A stretch of 64,000 nt of DNA from JANYHH01 sp965249745 (GCA_965249745.1 OZ252252.1:496001-560000); one strand, 5' to 3'. Positions 17,777 through 26,408 are shown, counted from the stretch's first letter. Translations and numbers: made by a program. The notes: generated from the letters alone by a model not told the origin.

Positions 17777-18436
17777 TTATCCGTCGTGAACGAACTCGAG
17801 ATCACGCTGTAAGATCGTGCCGCCGCGTACGAACAAGTCCATCCGCGCCTCGAGCAAACCCGCGCTGTGAAACACGAAATCCAGATAATCCTCGAAGCGG
17901 ACGATCACCGAATCGTTCCAGTTCGTCAGGCTGTCCGTGACGAGAATCACACGCTCGAACGAGGCGTCGCAGAACGCGGCCGCGCAGAACAAGCCGCACT
18001 CATCGAAGGGTCGCAGTTGCGTACGAAGCTGAGACTGATCGAGGCGCTCGCCACGGTACGCGTACGCCGGTTGATCGTCCGGGAAGAACTGCGGTGACCA
18101 ATCGAACCCCAGCACCTCCTCGAGCGGCAAGAATTGAATGATCGCCTCCGGGTACTCGAGGTTCGCACTCTTTGGGGTCAGTTCGTACTGGGCGTCCTTC
18201 CCAACGGCGCGGGTGACACCGCGCAGGTCTGGACGCATCGTCCAGTGCAGCAAGAAACCGTTGGCTTGGCTGTACACGTCTCGCACCGACTGTGGAAGCG
18301 TCACTCTGAAATCGTGCTCGAGTTGGGTGATCGCCGCCGCGCTCAATCCCGGTTGGCTCTTGACTTCGTGCAGGGTCAGAAACTTGTGGGCTTCAATCCG
18401 ATCTGCCAAGGCATCGATCCGCTCGGTGATGTTCAC
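17777..18436 (-). CDS. SUKH (SMI1/KNR4) family immunity protein, likely partner of the orphan toxin tip
   Basis: About 219 residues. The SUKH core is visible: SAAAITQLEHDFRVTLPQSVRDVYSQANG (the IxxxExxxxxxLPxxyrxfl..nG pattern), then FLPLEEVLGFDWSP and a C-terminal acidic region. SUKH proteins neutralise polymorphic toxins, mostly nucleases, in the cytoplasm. The gene lies directly after the toxin tip at 18454-19791, the normal toxin-immunity order. GTG at 18436 follows AGAGGTT by 8 nt. Alternatively a TTG at 18457 overlaps the toxin stop as TTGA. It is more divergent in sequence from the four other SUKH genes here, as expected if it matches a different toxin. Confidence 0.82.
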   Translation of the reverse strand: MNITERIDALADRIEAHKFLTLHEVKSQPGLSAAAITQLEHDFRVTLPQSVRDVYSQANGFLLHWTMRPDLRGVTRAVGKDAQYELTPKSANLEYPEAIIQFLPLEEVLGFDWSPQFFPDDQPAYAYRGERLDQSQLRTQLRPFDECGLFCAAAFCDASFERVILVTDSLTNWNDSVIVRFEDYLDFVFHSAGLLEARMDLFVRGGTILQRDLEFVHDG

Positions 18437-18453
18437 TTTATTAACCTCTGCAT

Positions 18454-19791
18454 TCAATTCGGCTCGCGCTCGTCCAGGGTGTTATCGATGTTCTTGCGTT
18501 GGGTCGCGCCGGATTTCTTCCACTTGATATCGGTGTTGTCAAAGCTCAGACCGTGCCACTGCGCGTTCAAACGGTACGCGAGGTTGGCGCGCTCGTACTC
18601 CATGATCCCGTACTTACGAGTGAGTTGAACCCGTTGGGGATCGTTGGCCGCTAGACCGCCTAGCCTCGCTTGCAACGCCAGTTGATTCGCCGTCGCGGGC
18701 AGCGCGGTGGCGTAATCCGGGGTGACGGTGTACTCGAGCACCCGCCCCGCGTTGATGAGGCGCTTGACTTCCGCCTCGACCTCATCGAGGTGCGCTTTAT
18801 TGGCCTTCCGGCTCAGCACCGTTTGATTGTAGAGTTCGCCCTTACCGCCGAGGTTGTGGTTCAGCAGGTGACCCTCGACGTAGCGAATGCTGCGCCCCTC
18901 GTTGCGATTGGTTTTGATCGTCGCCATCACGGTGGAATCCTCTTTTGGCACGGAACCCTCGACGTAATTCGTGGACAGCACTTTAGCGTGCATCAGTGTG
19001 CCCTGCTGGCCACTGTTGAGCGCCCCGTACGTCACCGCGCTGGCGGGCACGGTCATGGCGGACAGCTCGAGGATGGTTTCCATCGTATTTCCGAGGGTGT
19101 TCATCAGGTTGACCATGCGGTTGTAATTCGTGTCCCCGAGTGCCCTTGACGCGCGTTTAGCGACGTAGATCAGTTCAGCCGTCTTTTCGGCGCGGGCGAC
19201 CTGTGCGGAGAGCGGCGTGTTCGGAGCCGGGGCGATGTTGGCTCTGACGGCGGCCACCCAAGCCGTAAAGGTTTTGGGTTTGGAATGCACCTCGAGCTGC
19301 GCCGAGCCGATGTCGCCCTTCAACACGAGGGTGTGGGCGGGCTGATGCTTCGGCGTGATTGGCTCTTTCAGATCGATCTGTAAGCCCTTGGATGTGGTTG
19401 GGCTGACCGCATTCACAGGTTTTGATCTCGAGCCGCGCTTCGCCATCAATCCCTTGAACCACGCGATCACCCGCGCAATCACATTCTCAATCGGTTTTTT
19501 AATCTTATCAAACTGCTTCTTCACCCACGCCGCAATCCCATCCAAGTGCGCCACGCGAGCCAGGAACCCTACGCCCAACCCGAGTATCCCGATCAGGCTC
19601 GTCGTGACCTTCCCCGCAGCAGTGGCGACGTTCCCTGCCGCGATCTCTGCGAGACTGCCGGTGATCGCCTCAAAAGTCGAGCTGAGGTCCTTGATTTTAT
19701 TCTGAACAGGTTCAAAGTCAGTCTTCAACTCGAGACCAGGATTCACTCGCGTTTTCCCATTCGTACAATCCGCGCTCGAGATCAGCTTCAA
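18454..19791 (-). CDS. Orphan polymorphic-toxin C-terminal cassette (nuclease-like tip)
   Basis: This 445-codon frame has no DUF4157 or secretion domain. From KIKDL onward its first 100 residues closely match the pre-toxin region of the large protein at 22757-26329 (AITGSLAEIAAGN, LGLGVGFLARVAHLDGIAA and VIAWFKGL recur). After this shared arm the sequence is different. A C-terminal domain contains YVEGHLLNHNLGGKGELYNQ followed by SRKANKAHLDEVE. That His/Asn-Gly-Gly arrangement resembles beta-beta-alpha-metal (DNA/RNA non-specific type) endonucleases. Its first codons overlap the end of the SUKH gene at 19718-20281 by 74 bp, a typical scar of cassette displacement. It may be silent unless recombined into the full-length gene. 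Confidence 0.75.
   Translation of the reverse strand: MKLISSADCTNGKTRVNPGLELKTDFEPVQNKIKDLSSTFEAITGSLAEIAAGNVATAAGKVTTSLIGILGLGVGFLARVAHLDGIAAWVKKQFDKIKKPIENVIARVIAWFKGLMAKRGSRSKPVNAVSPTTSKGLQIDLKEPITPKHQPAHTLVLKGDIGSAQLEVHSKPKTFTAWVAAVRANIAPAPNTPLSAQVARAEKTAELIYVAKRASRALGDTNYNRMVNLMNTLGNTMETILELSAMTVPASAVTYGALNSGQQGTLMHAKVLSTNYVEGSVPKEDSTVMATIKTNRNEGRSIRYVEGHLLNHNLGGKGELYNQTVLSRKANKAHLDEVEAEVKRLINAGRVLEYTVTPDYATALPATANQLALQARLGGLAANDPQRVQLTRKYGIMEYERANLAYRLNAQWHGLSFDNTDIKWKKSGATQRKNIDNTLDEREPN
19471..19700 (-). repeat. Pre-toxin recombination arm, copy B
   Basis: This is the coding DNA for the shared KIKDL...WFKGL segment of the orphan cassette. It matches about 23650-23910 in the full-length toxin gene, with identical runs such as GAACCACGCGATCACC and GCCGCAATCCCATCCAA. 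Similarity ends where the toxin tips begin. Confidence 0.7.
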
Positions 19792-20281
19792 AGGTTTCCA
19801 GCCAAGCGCGGAAGCTCGCCGCGGTCACTTCGACGTACGGCGGATCGGCCGCCCATTGAATCACCTGCCCCACCGTCCCGCCGACATCCGGGTCGAGGTC
19901 AACGCACAAGTAATTCCCGGAACCGTCCGTGGCGAAAGGAATCCAACGTTTGTTCCACACGTCAGCCTTGACGAAGCCACGCCGCTCACTTCCGAGGTTG
20001 GGATCAATGTCCGCATTTTCAAGCAGCGATTTCGTTAACCTCGTATGCTCATCGGTGATTTGCTTGGCTGTCAGTAAGATCCAAGGTTCTACGACGGGGA
20101 GCAACCCGTGCTTCTGACCATTGTGGATGCGTAATGAATTTGACAGAGCGGGACTATCGGATTCGTCCAGCACTAGCAACCCCTCGAGATCACTGTCCGA
20201 GGCTGGCGGGCCGAGAACGTCGCGCACTCTGGGCGCAAGCTGTTGGAGTCGCAGCTCAATCTTCAACCACAAATCGTTCAT
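19718..20281 (-). CDS. SUKH (SMI1/KNR4) family immunity protein
   Basis: This 187-residue protein has N-terminal MNDLWLKIELRLQQLAP, a central SNSLRIHNGQKHG, and the conserved RWIPFATDGSGNYLCVDLDP block followed by VGQVIQWAADPPYVEV. This is the SMI1/KNR4 signature (WipfA.d..g..l.iDldP...G..GQVi). It is closely related to the proteins at 22206-22760 and 21615-22172. Its last 74 bp overlap the orphan toxin frame, which probably reflects cassette insertion at its 3' end. Its cognate toxin is not obvious. Confidence 0.9.
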   Translation of the reverse strand: MNDLWLKIELRLQQLAPRVRDVLGPPASDSDLEGLLVLDESDSPALSNSLRIHNGQKHGLLPVVEPWILLTAKQITDEHTRLTKSLLENADIDPNLGSERRGFVKADVWNKRWIPFATDGSGNYLCVDLDPDVGGTVGQVIQWAADPPYVEVTAASFRAWLETFEADLERGLYEWENASESWSRVED

Positions 20282-20310
20282 CGTTCGCTTTCACAGCTCG
20301 AGTCTTGCCA

Positions 20311-20769
20311 TCAAGATTCGTAAAACTCAATAGCGTATTTGACAAATTCTGGAAAGCCTGGGAACCCAGTTTCTATTCCCTCAAAGGGAAAATACCTAAC
20401 AACCGGATATTCATTTTCAGCCACCTGTTGGGACGCGTCAAAGCAGAAGTACATCTCACCGTTATCGCTAACGAACGCAATGAAATGCTTCGGGAAATCC
20501 TCACTCACGTCTTTGCGAAGTCTCTGTGTGACAAAAACACAATCTTTTAACGCATCGCTTCGGTTAGGATTGGCGAGACCCAAAATAAGGTAGTAATTGC
20601 CTATGTAGCCTTGCCCGTAAGCACGCAAAAACAATTTATATGATTCCGGGAACGGAAACCCAATGCTCGCCTCAGCGTTCTGAATGACTTCATCTGACAC
20701 GCCTCCGAACGACTCGAGGGCCCCTGGATTTCTTCCCCTAAACGCCTCTATGTCCTCAATGACACTCAT
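20311..20769 (-). CDS. SUKH-family immunity protein paired with the LHH toxin tip
   Basis: About 152 residues. The SUKH pattern is clear: GGVSDEVIQNAEASIGFPFPESYKLFLRAYGQG, then NYYLILGLAN and FVSDNGEMYFCFDAS. ATG at 20769 follows GAGGTAGG and starts 5 bp after the stop of the LHH nuclease gene, so the pair is compact and co-transcribed. A longer frame overlapping the toxin is less likely. It is of a different SUKH subtype from the WIPFA-type neighbours, fitting a different target nuclease. Confidence 0.85.
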   Translation of the reverse strand: MSVIEDIEAFRGRNPGALESFGGVSDEVIQNAEASIGFPFPESYKLFLRAYGQGYIGNYYLILGLANPNRSDALKDCVFVTQRLRKDVSEDFPKHFIAFVSDNGEMYFCFDASQQVAENEYPVVRYFPFEGIETGFPGFPEFVKYAIEFYES

Positions 20770-20774
20770 GAGTC

Positions 20775-21416
20775 CTACCTCTGAAAATCTTTGGCGCGCT
20801 CTTTCCAATAATTCGATTGAAAATCAGCGTAACTTTTTAGGAGCGTAGGCGTGTTACGAAAACTGTTGCCCGGCTTTTTCAACCCGTGCAGAAACGCAGT
20901 GAACTTCGTGTGCTGAGTCTCGTCCATTTCCACCATATCGCCGGGTTCATCCTGAGTTAAGTGATGCAAGTTGATTGGTTGCTCATCACTCGAGAGCGGG
21001 GATTTCCCTTTGCTGTTCTGCTTGGTAGTCGCTGTTACTTCATCAATGTAGAAACCTTGCATTCGCTGGAGATTAGACAACCCATTCACAACTTTCGTTG
21101 GCAGAATCAGAGCGTCTTTCTGATACACCCGCCGTCCAAGAACTGATTTCGGTGTCCAACCCCAGCGCTCTAACACAGCGAGCGTGTTCAAGTGCGGATT
21201 CCCAAAGAGTTGACGGACGTTATCGTCAATATCGTTCGCGTTGTAATCCGCTCCAAATTTCTCAACGCTGATTTTCAATATAGACATCGCTGTCCGAACG
21301 GTTCTGCGTTGTGCGCTGCGACGGTTCTCAGGTTCTGCGTCCATACTCGCGTATACCTCGGCCCCGCTTCGCACCGTCTTTGCTTCCTTCCCCAACGCTT
21401 TCAGGCGATCAATCAT
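20775..21416 (-). CDS. Displaced LHH-type nuclease toxin tip
   Basis: This 213-residue protein ends in an LHH nuclease module of the HNH/Endo VII superfamily. PINLHHLTQDEPGDMVEMDE is followed by THTKF-like HTKFTAFLHG. The LHH triplet and the distal His are the expected active-site residues. The same frame stays open upstream to 21509 without a start codon and encodes GNPIIVFDPANIDWS, which reads like the natural beginning of the tip. So this looks like a C-terminal cassette cut from a longer toxin, probably translated from ATG 21416 if at all. The matching SUKH gene follows at 20769. Confidence 0.75.
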   Translation of the reverse strand: MIDRLKALGKEAKTVRSGAEVYASMDAEPENRRSAQRRTVRTAMSILKISVEKFGADYNANDIDDNVRQLFGNPHLNTLAVLERWGWTPKSVLGRRVYQKDALILPTKVVNGLSNLQRMQGFYIDEVTATTKQNSKGKSPLSSDEQPINLHHLTQDEPGDMVEMDETQHTKFTAFLHGLKKPGNSFRNTPTLLKSYADFQSNYWKERAKDFQR

Positions 21417-21559
21417 TTCGCGTCGCAGTGGCGTGTCATCCTTGGTTTGTAGCAGCGACCAGTCTATGTTGGCTGGGTCGAAAACGATGATTGGGTTACC
21501 ACCCGCGATTTAATCTGGTTCGTGTAGAACAACCTTTTGCGTATTGAACACCATCTTTA

Positions 21560-21600
21560 CGAGTGCGTTTTCAGTTCGTTCCCAGACGTTGTTCGTGCCA
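21560..21600 (-). pseudogene. Remnant of the 5' end of an SUKH immunity gene
   Basis: On the plus strand GTTCCCAGACGTTGTTCGTG here matches GTTCCCAGAGGTTGTTCATG at 22742-22761, the start region of the intact SUKH gene, with two mismatches. The flanking CCAC also agrees. The start codon is changed (ATG to ACG on the coding strand). Only about 40 bp can be recognised before unrelated sequence leading into the LHH cassette. This marks a recombination junction where an immunity gene was replaced. Confidence 0.6.
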
Positions 21601-21614
21601 CCGTCCTGAATGAA

Positions 21615-22172
21615 TCACGCAATCCACCCAAGCTCAATTTGCCGTTGTCTGTCGAGTTTGACATCACTTCCCTCGAGTCGTTCCGCAACAGAGGACATAA
21701 ACGCCCTCAGGCTCTCAGATACCCACTCAACAGGTTCAGGTTCGCGGCGGTAATGAATGACCTGTCCAACCTCTCCGCCTTCATCCGGGTCAAGGTCAAG
21801 ACACAAATAATCCATGCCCTTTTCCGCGAAGGGTATCCAGCGTTCGCTCCACAGCCTTGGTTTCACGGGACCGATGGACTCGCCCTCACCGAGATCTAAA
21901 CCTTGGGACTTCCATTCTTGCGCTATTTCCTCGTTCATCAGACGGTAACGGTCAAGAATCTCATTGATCGGCAGCATCACCCAGTGATCCACGAACGTCT
22001 GACCGGAATCCTGTCCATCAGCAATCCCGTACCACGCGTAGAAATCGGTTTGACTCGTTGGTACAAGGGTCTCGAGCGCACCGGGGTTTGTGACAGGCGG
22101 GTTGAACGAATTACTCACGTCGGGGTTCAAGGCGGTCAGTCTGGCTTTGATTCGATCCCACAGTTCAAACAT
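21615..22172 (-). CDS. SUKH (SMI1/KNR4) family immunity protein
   Basis: This 185-residue protein has MFELWDRIKARLTALNPDV at the N-terminus, then FYAWYGIADGQDSGQTF, then RWIPFAEKGMDYLCLDLDPDEG and VGQVIHYRREPEPVEW. This is the same SUKH subtype as the next gene upstream, which ends 33 bp before this one starts. The ATG is preceded by CTGTGGGAACGC, itself a copy of the LWERI codons near the start of the neighbouring SUKH gene. That suggests the gene was joined at a short repeat. The partner toxin is unknown. It may be retained immunity against related strains. Confidence 0.9.
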   Translation of the reverse strand: MFELWDRIKARLTALNPDVSNSFNPPVTNPGALETLVPTSQTDFYAWYGIADGQDSGQTFVDHWVMLPINEILDRYRLMNEEIAQEWKSQGLDLGEGESIGPVKPRLWSERWIPFAEKGMDYLCLDLDPDEGGEVGQVIHYRREPEPVEWVSESLRAFMSSVAERLEGSDVKLDRQRQIELGWIA

Positions 22173-22205
22173 GCGTTCCCACAGTTTTTGAGTAGATGAG
22201 TTTGT

Positions 22206-22760
22206 CTATCTGTCGGCCCGACTCCAAGATTCGTCTTGACCATTCCATTCGTACGCGTCACGTTCTAGATCAACTACAAATTCTTCCAACCATGCTTGCA
22301 AACTGGATGCAATCACCTCCACGTACGGCGGGTCAGCCGCCCATTGAATAACCTGACCCTTCGTGCCCCCGTCGTCCGGGTCTGCATCAATGCACATCAG
22401 ATTGCCCGCGCCGTCAGAAGCAAACGGAAGCCAGGCGCGGTTCCAAAGAAGTGGTTTGACTGGCCCAATGGCGTCAATGTCTTCTTCTGCCCCATTGGGA
22501 AACGTTTCGTTCATCAATTCAATTTCCGAATTAATACTTTGCACGCAAAGAAGCTGCCAAGGAAATATCAAATTGTAACGCCCATCTTGTCCGTCGTGGA
22601 TTCGCAGGTACGCAGTCAGTTCTGCTATTGACTCCTCGTTGAATTGACGTGTCAGCTCGGCAATCTGATCTGGGTTTGCTCCTGGGTTGAGATCGTTCAC
22701 GACTGCCCTGGCCGATTTCGCCTCGAGTGAGTTTTGAATGCGTTCCCAGAGGTTGTTCAT
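22206..22760 (-). CDS. SUKH (SMI1/KNR4) family immunity protein of the DUF4157 toxin
   Basis: This 184-residue protein begins MNNLWERIQNSLEAKSAR. It contains LTAYLRIHDGQDGRYN, then AWLPFASDGAGNLMCIDADP and GQVIQWAADPPYVEV, the SMI1/KNR4 signature blocks. Its ATG overlaps the stop of the full-length toxin gene as ATGA, so the two products are made together. It is therefore the best candidate to neutralise the HNH-like tip of that protein before secretion. Confidence 0.92.
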   Translation of the reverse strand: MNNLWERIQNSLEAKSARAVVNDLNPGANPDQIAELTRQFNEESIAELTAYLRIHDGQDGRYNLIFPWQLLCVQSINSEIELMNETFPNGAEEDIDAIGPVKPLLWNRAWLPFASDGAGNLMCIDADPDDGGTKGQVIQWAADPPYVEVIASSLQAWLEEFVVDLERDAYEWNGQDESWSRADR

Positions 22761-25700
22761 GCCACTGACCTGATTGAGAAGTAAATTTTGCGACCTGACG
22801 TTTTGACGAATTGACGCAACTGATACACCTTGATTACTCTCCCATCTTTCAAAGTTACATCGGCTTTATCAATCGTGGAACCCGATCCACGGTTCGTTGA
22901 TTTATCGAGCGGCCACAGATTCTCGAGAACGTTCTGTCCGCCGAGCTGCATTTCGTGAACATGGTCCCCGTCAAGGCGGTCTTTATCGGGACGAAATCCG
23001 TATTTTCTCAGCACATCGTTGATGACGTACCCCCCAACGCTTTTGACGCCATCGGGGGCAAGCGGCCCGATCACGGTTCCGACATCGAGGTAGTAGCTCG
23101 CGGTCAGACCAATCGTTTCGCCACTGGGCAGCACGGCTCGAGTATGTGGAGCGTACTGCTGCACAATCGCGCCAGATTCATCCACTTTTCCAACCATCTG
23201 GGCGAGATCGTTTTGGCTTTTGTGATCCGTGCGTAAACCACCGAGGAAAATCTTCGGGTATGTTGCTGAGGCTGGTTTCGCCCAATCGAGCGGGAAGGGT
23301 TTGGCTTGCGTGCCCTCATCTGGTGCTGGCTCGAGGTCATCGGTATAGGGCTTGCGATTGGATTTGCGAATGCCGTTCGAGGCGAACCACTCGTAGTTGA
23401 TTTCGTTCTTGGCGATTTCATAGTGAACGATGATTTTCGTGAAGATCGGGTTGTTGCGCTTCACGGTCGCCGCGACCTGCTCCGCTTGCACTTTGGTCAA
23501 CTTGCCATCGTGATCCTTCGCATCAACCACCGCTTCCACCGCATCTATTTCAGCCAAACCTTTCGCCACTTTTTTGTCGTGATCCGGGTCTTTGAGTTTG
23601 GGACTCGTCTCACTCGAGGCGTCCAGTTTCGCACCCTTCCCCTTCACCAAGCCTTTGAACCACGCGATCACCTTTTGAATCGCCCTCTCAATCGGTGCTT
23701 TGATCGTCTCGAACAACTTATGCACTCGAGCCGCAATCCCATCCAACTTCGCCACCCTCGCCAGGAAGCCCACACCTAACCCGAGCATCCCCACGAGGCT
23801 CGCGCTAATCTTTTTGACTGCATCCCCAATGTTCCCCGCCGCTATCGCCGCCAGGCTCGAGGTGATCGCTTGGAACGTCTTTGTGAGGTCTTTGATTTTG
23901 TCCCAGATGAACTTGATGGTTTCGTACAGTTTGATCGCGGCTTGAATGATCCCCGCACCGGGGATGAACATCGCGGAAAGCGCGATAATGCCCTGCTTCA
24001 CGACGGTGTTGAGGACATACGATTTGATTCCGCCAAGAATCGTTTCCTTCAGCACCGCGCCGTCCTCGGTGTAATGTCGTTTCGCGGTCGCCGTGAACCC
24101 GTTCGTTTGAATCTCCGTGAGCGCCGCTTTCGCCTCGCCCGCCGCGTTGATCGCCGCCATGCCCCCCGGTACGGCATTCACGAGTTTCGCTTGGAGTTGC
24201 TCCGGCGTGCCGCCGATCATCTGCAATCCAACGTGAAAGATGCCGGTGGCATCCCAGGTTTTCGGCAGGTCAATCCCGCCCATCGTCCCAGTGAACAGCT
24301 TCACCACGCTCGCCTCGAGATGCTGCGGCAGGTGCGCGGTGAACTCACCAAAACCTTGACTGACCGCTGCCCCAAGGTTGGAGACGAACGCACCGGGGTT
24401 GCTGAGGACTTTCTCAGTGCTCGAGCCGATCTGCGCGAGGATCTCGAGGACTTGTTTGCCGCCGGGGAGTTGCCCGATCGTGGCTTTGACGACCGCCGAG
24501 GCACTGTCCTTAATCGCGTCGTACGCACCACCGGTGATGCTGCCGGTTTTCACCACGCCGCGTAAGCTCTGCGCGAAAGTCACACTGGGAACCCAGATCC
24601 AGAAGTTCTTTAAGGTCACGGCGGCTTTCCAATTGTCCCCGCTCGGGTTGGGAATGCTGTCCGGGTTGACGTGATGCAACACGTTCACGTAGAAGCGTAA
24701 ATCCTCACCGCGCTTGACGGCGCTCGAGTAGTACTGCTCAGCAATGCCGATCGCGGGCTGCCCAGCGCTAATTTTGTGCAGCACGGCTCCTTTGTCCGGG
24801 GCGAGCTTCACGAGGTGCGAGGCGACAAAGCCACGCCCGGCGACGGAGCTGATCTTGTACCAGCCACCGTCCAATTCTTCGTGAACCGAGAACGTCGCGC
24901 CGGGTTGGAGGTGCGTGACGATCTTGCCTTTAGTGTCGGGTTGATCGCGTAGGTTGAGACCGCCATCGTCAATCACGCCACCCGTGCGATAGATGGCTGT
25001 TCCCGGCGCGGTCCGCTTTTTAGGCGTGGATGGAGTGGAAGCCCGTTGCACCGCTTTTGCCGTCAATGGTGCTCGAGGTGATGCGGTTCGGACGGCACTC
25101 GAGGTTCGAGGCGTGACACTTGAGACCGTCTGAACATCTGTGCTCGAGAGCGCATTCCCTTTGCCCTGCGCTTCCAGCTCGAGTCCATGATCCCGATCCA
25201 CCCCCGCCTGCACGAGTCCGTTGCCTTGTTGCACGGTGTGCCAGGTTTCATGCGCGATCAATTGCAGCCCCTCGAGCGAGGTCGGGTTCCACGTCCCAGC
25301 TCGAAAGAAAATATCGTTCCCCGCTGTGAGGGCTTTCGCATTCAACTTCCTCGAGATGCCATCCGCGCTCGAGTCCAGGTGAACTCTGACCTTGGACAGG
25401 TCCACATTCCACTTCACCTCGAGCATCGCTCTCACGTTCTCTGGTAGGGGTTGCCCCCCACCTCGAGCGACTGCGATTTGCTCAGCCGCATCGTTTCCAC
25501 TCGCCTCTTCGAGCGCTTGCCGTTGCGCGATTGGCTCCAACTCTCGCTGCCAGATTTCCCGTTGCCCCTCGAGCCGTTCCGCTCGAGCATCCAAGGCACG
25601 CTGCAATTGACCGGGGAAACTCGGGTGATGACCCAAGGCGGCGAACGCAGCACTTTCCACCGCGCCGCGTTGACCCGGATCGGTGAACCGCTGAATCGCC

Positions 25701-26329
25701 CCTGCCAAGTCACCCATCGTGTGACTCGAGCCTGGAGATCGGAAGTGTTTGACCAGGGTGGCTCCGGTGTTCTTGAACCCCTGGTAATTACGAATTAGGG
25801 TTGGATCACCGTTGACTTGTTCCTCGGCTCTCGAGCGTTGAATCTCTGCCACGTACCCGAGGGAAGGCGTTTGACCTCGAGGGGGTGCAGTGACCTCGGG
25901 TAGAACGGCTGTTTGGAGTCGTTGTGTTACCAATCTCTCGAGATGTTGCTGTGAGCGTTGAGCAACGAATGCAGCTCGAGTGTCAGCCGCGACTCGAGCG
26001 GTGCGCGTGTGATCGGACAGGGCGCGTTGCACGGCAAGGGTTTTCAGACTCGAGGTGCGCCAGGTTGCTTGGGAGACTCGAGCCTGAGAAAGCTGGGCGT
26101 CGTGGAATCGTTGAATCTCGAGTTGGGATTGCTGAAGATCAACGTGGCGTTGAACTTCTAAAGCTTGCTGGCGTTGCCCCTCGAGTTGCGCGGGTGTTGG
26201 TGCGTGTAGCTCGAGTTTGGAGAGCGCTGTACCTCGGGACCTGTGCTGGCTCGAGATTCGGGATTGGGGCGTCACCTCGGGTTGGCGTTGTGGCGTCACC
26301 ACTGGTTTCTGGAGACGCTCCCGTGTCAT
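22757..26329 (-). CDS. DUF4157 (eCIS-core) polymorphic toxin with HNH-type nuclease tip
   Basis: This 1190-residue protein is built from modules. A Gln/Arg-rich coiled N-terminus covers residues 1-250. The DUF4157 domain at about 300-395 has an intact zinc-protease-like motif HETWH at 360-364. An SH3b-like domain (GGLNLRDQPDTKGKIVTHL) is near 450-510, followed by a LysM-like segment. A long hydrophobic/Gly-Ala pre-toxin region covers about 760-870. The C-terminal nuclease has DGDHVHEMQLGG at about 1120 and NLWPLDKSTNR. DUF4157 marks cargo of extracellular contractile injection systems and related secreted toxins. ATG at 26329 lies 7 nt after TATCCT. A GTG upstream would sit inside a terminator hairpin. 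The SUKH gene overlaps its stop. CTCGAG is exceptionally dense in its 5' third. Confidence 0.9.
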   Translation of the reverse strand: MTRERLQKPVVTPQRQPEVTPQSRISSQHRSRGTALSKLELHAPTPAQLEGQRQQALEVQRHVDLQQSQLEIQRFHDAQLSQARVSQATWRTSSLKTLAVQRALSDHTRTARVAADTRAAFVAQRSQQHLERLVTQRLQTAVLPEVTAPPRGQTPSLGYVAEIQRSRAEEQVNGDPTLIRNYQGFKNTGATLVKHFRSPGSSHTMGDLAGAIQRFTDPGQRGAVESAAFAALGHHPSFPGQLQRALDARAERLEGQREIWQRELEPIAQRQALEEASGNDAAEQIAVARGGGQPLPENVRAMLEVKWNVDLSKVRVHLDSSADGISRKLNAKALTAGNDIFFRAGTWNPTSLEGLQLIAHETWHTVQQGNGLVQAGVDRDHGLELEAQGKGNALSSTDVQTVSSVTPRTSSAVRTASPRAPLTAKAVQRASTPSTPKKRTAPGTAIYRTGGVIDDGGLNLRDQPDTKGKIVTHLQPGATFSVHEELDGGWYKISSVAGRGFVASHLVKLAPDKGAVLHKISAGQPAIGIAEQYYSSAVKRGEDLRFYVNVLHHVNPDSIPNPSGDNWKAAVTLKNFWIWVPSVTFAQSLRGVVKTGSITGGAYDAIKDSASAVVKATIGQLPGGKQVLEILAQIGSSTEKVLSNPGAFVSNLGAAVSQGFGEFTAHLPQHLEASVVKLFTGTMGGIDLPKTWDATGIFHVGLQMIGGTPEQLQAKLVNAVPGGMAAINAAGEAKAALTEIQTNGFTATAKRHYTEDGAVLKETILGGIKSYVLNTVVKQGIIALSAMFIPGAGIIQAAIKLYETIKFIWDKIKDLTKTFQAITSSLAAIAAGNIGDAVKKISASLVGMLGLGVGFLARVAKLDGIAARVHKLFETIKAPIERAIQKVIAWFKGLVKGKGAKLDASSETSPKLKDPDHDKKVAKGLAEIDAVEAVVDAKDHDGKLTKVQAEQVAATVKRNNPIFTKIIVHYEIAKNEINYEWFASNGIRKSNRKPYTDDLEPAPDEGTQAKPFPLDWAKPASATYPKIFLGGLRTDHKSQNDLAQMVGKVDESGAIVQQYAPHTRAVLPSGETIGLTASYYLDVGTVIGPLAPDGVKSVGGYVINDVLRKYGFRPDKDRLDGDHVHEMQLGGQNVLENLWPLDKSTNRGSGSTIDKADVTLKDGRVIKVYQLRQFVKTSGRKIYFSIRSVA
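23650..23910 (-). repeat. Pre-toxin recombination arm, copy A
   Basis: This is the segment of the full-length toxin gene that is repeated in the orphan cassette at 19471-19700. It encodes the KIKDLTKTFQAITSSLAAI ... VIAWFKGL stretch. It lies immediately before the variable nuclease tip. Confidence 0.7.
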
Positions 26330-26359
26330 GCAAGAAAGGATAGCAGACTTTGAGGTTAT

Positions 26360-26396
26360 AAAAAGCCCCACACTGATGAAGCGGTGCGGGGCTTTT
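26360..26396 (-). terminator. Strong intrinsic terminator of the S41 operon
   Basis: AAAAGCCCCACAC (from 26361) and GTGCGGGGCTTTT (ending 26396) form a long GC-rich stem flanked by A and T tracts. It can therefore work in both directions. It lies 13 bp past the S41 stop at 26409 and just upstream of the toxin promoter, separating the two transcription units. Confidence 0.9.
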
Positions 26397-26408
26397 CAGT
26401 GCTAGCGA

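Noticed and set aside
26330..26371. Upstream GTG start for the DUF4157 gene
   Set aside because: It lies within the terminator hairpin of the S41 operon. The -10 box at 26337-26342 fits ATG 26329.
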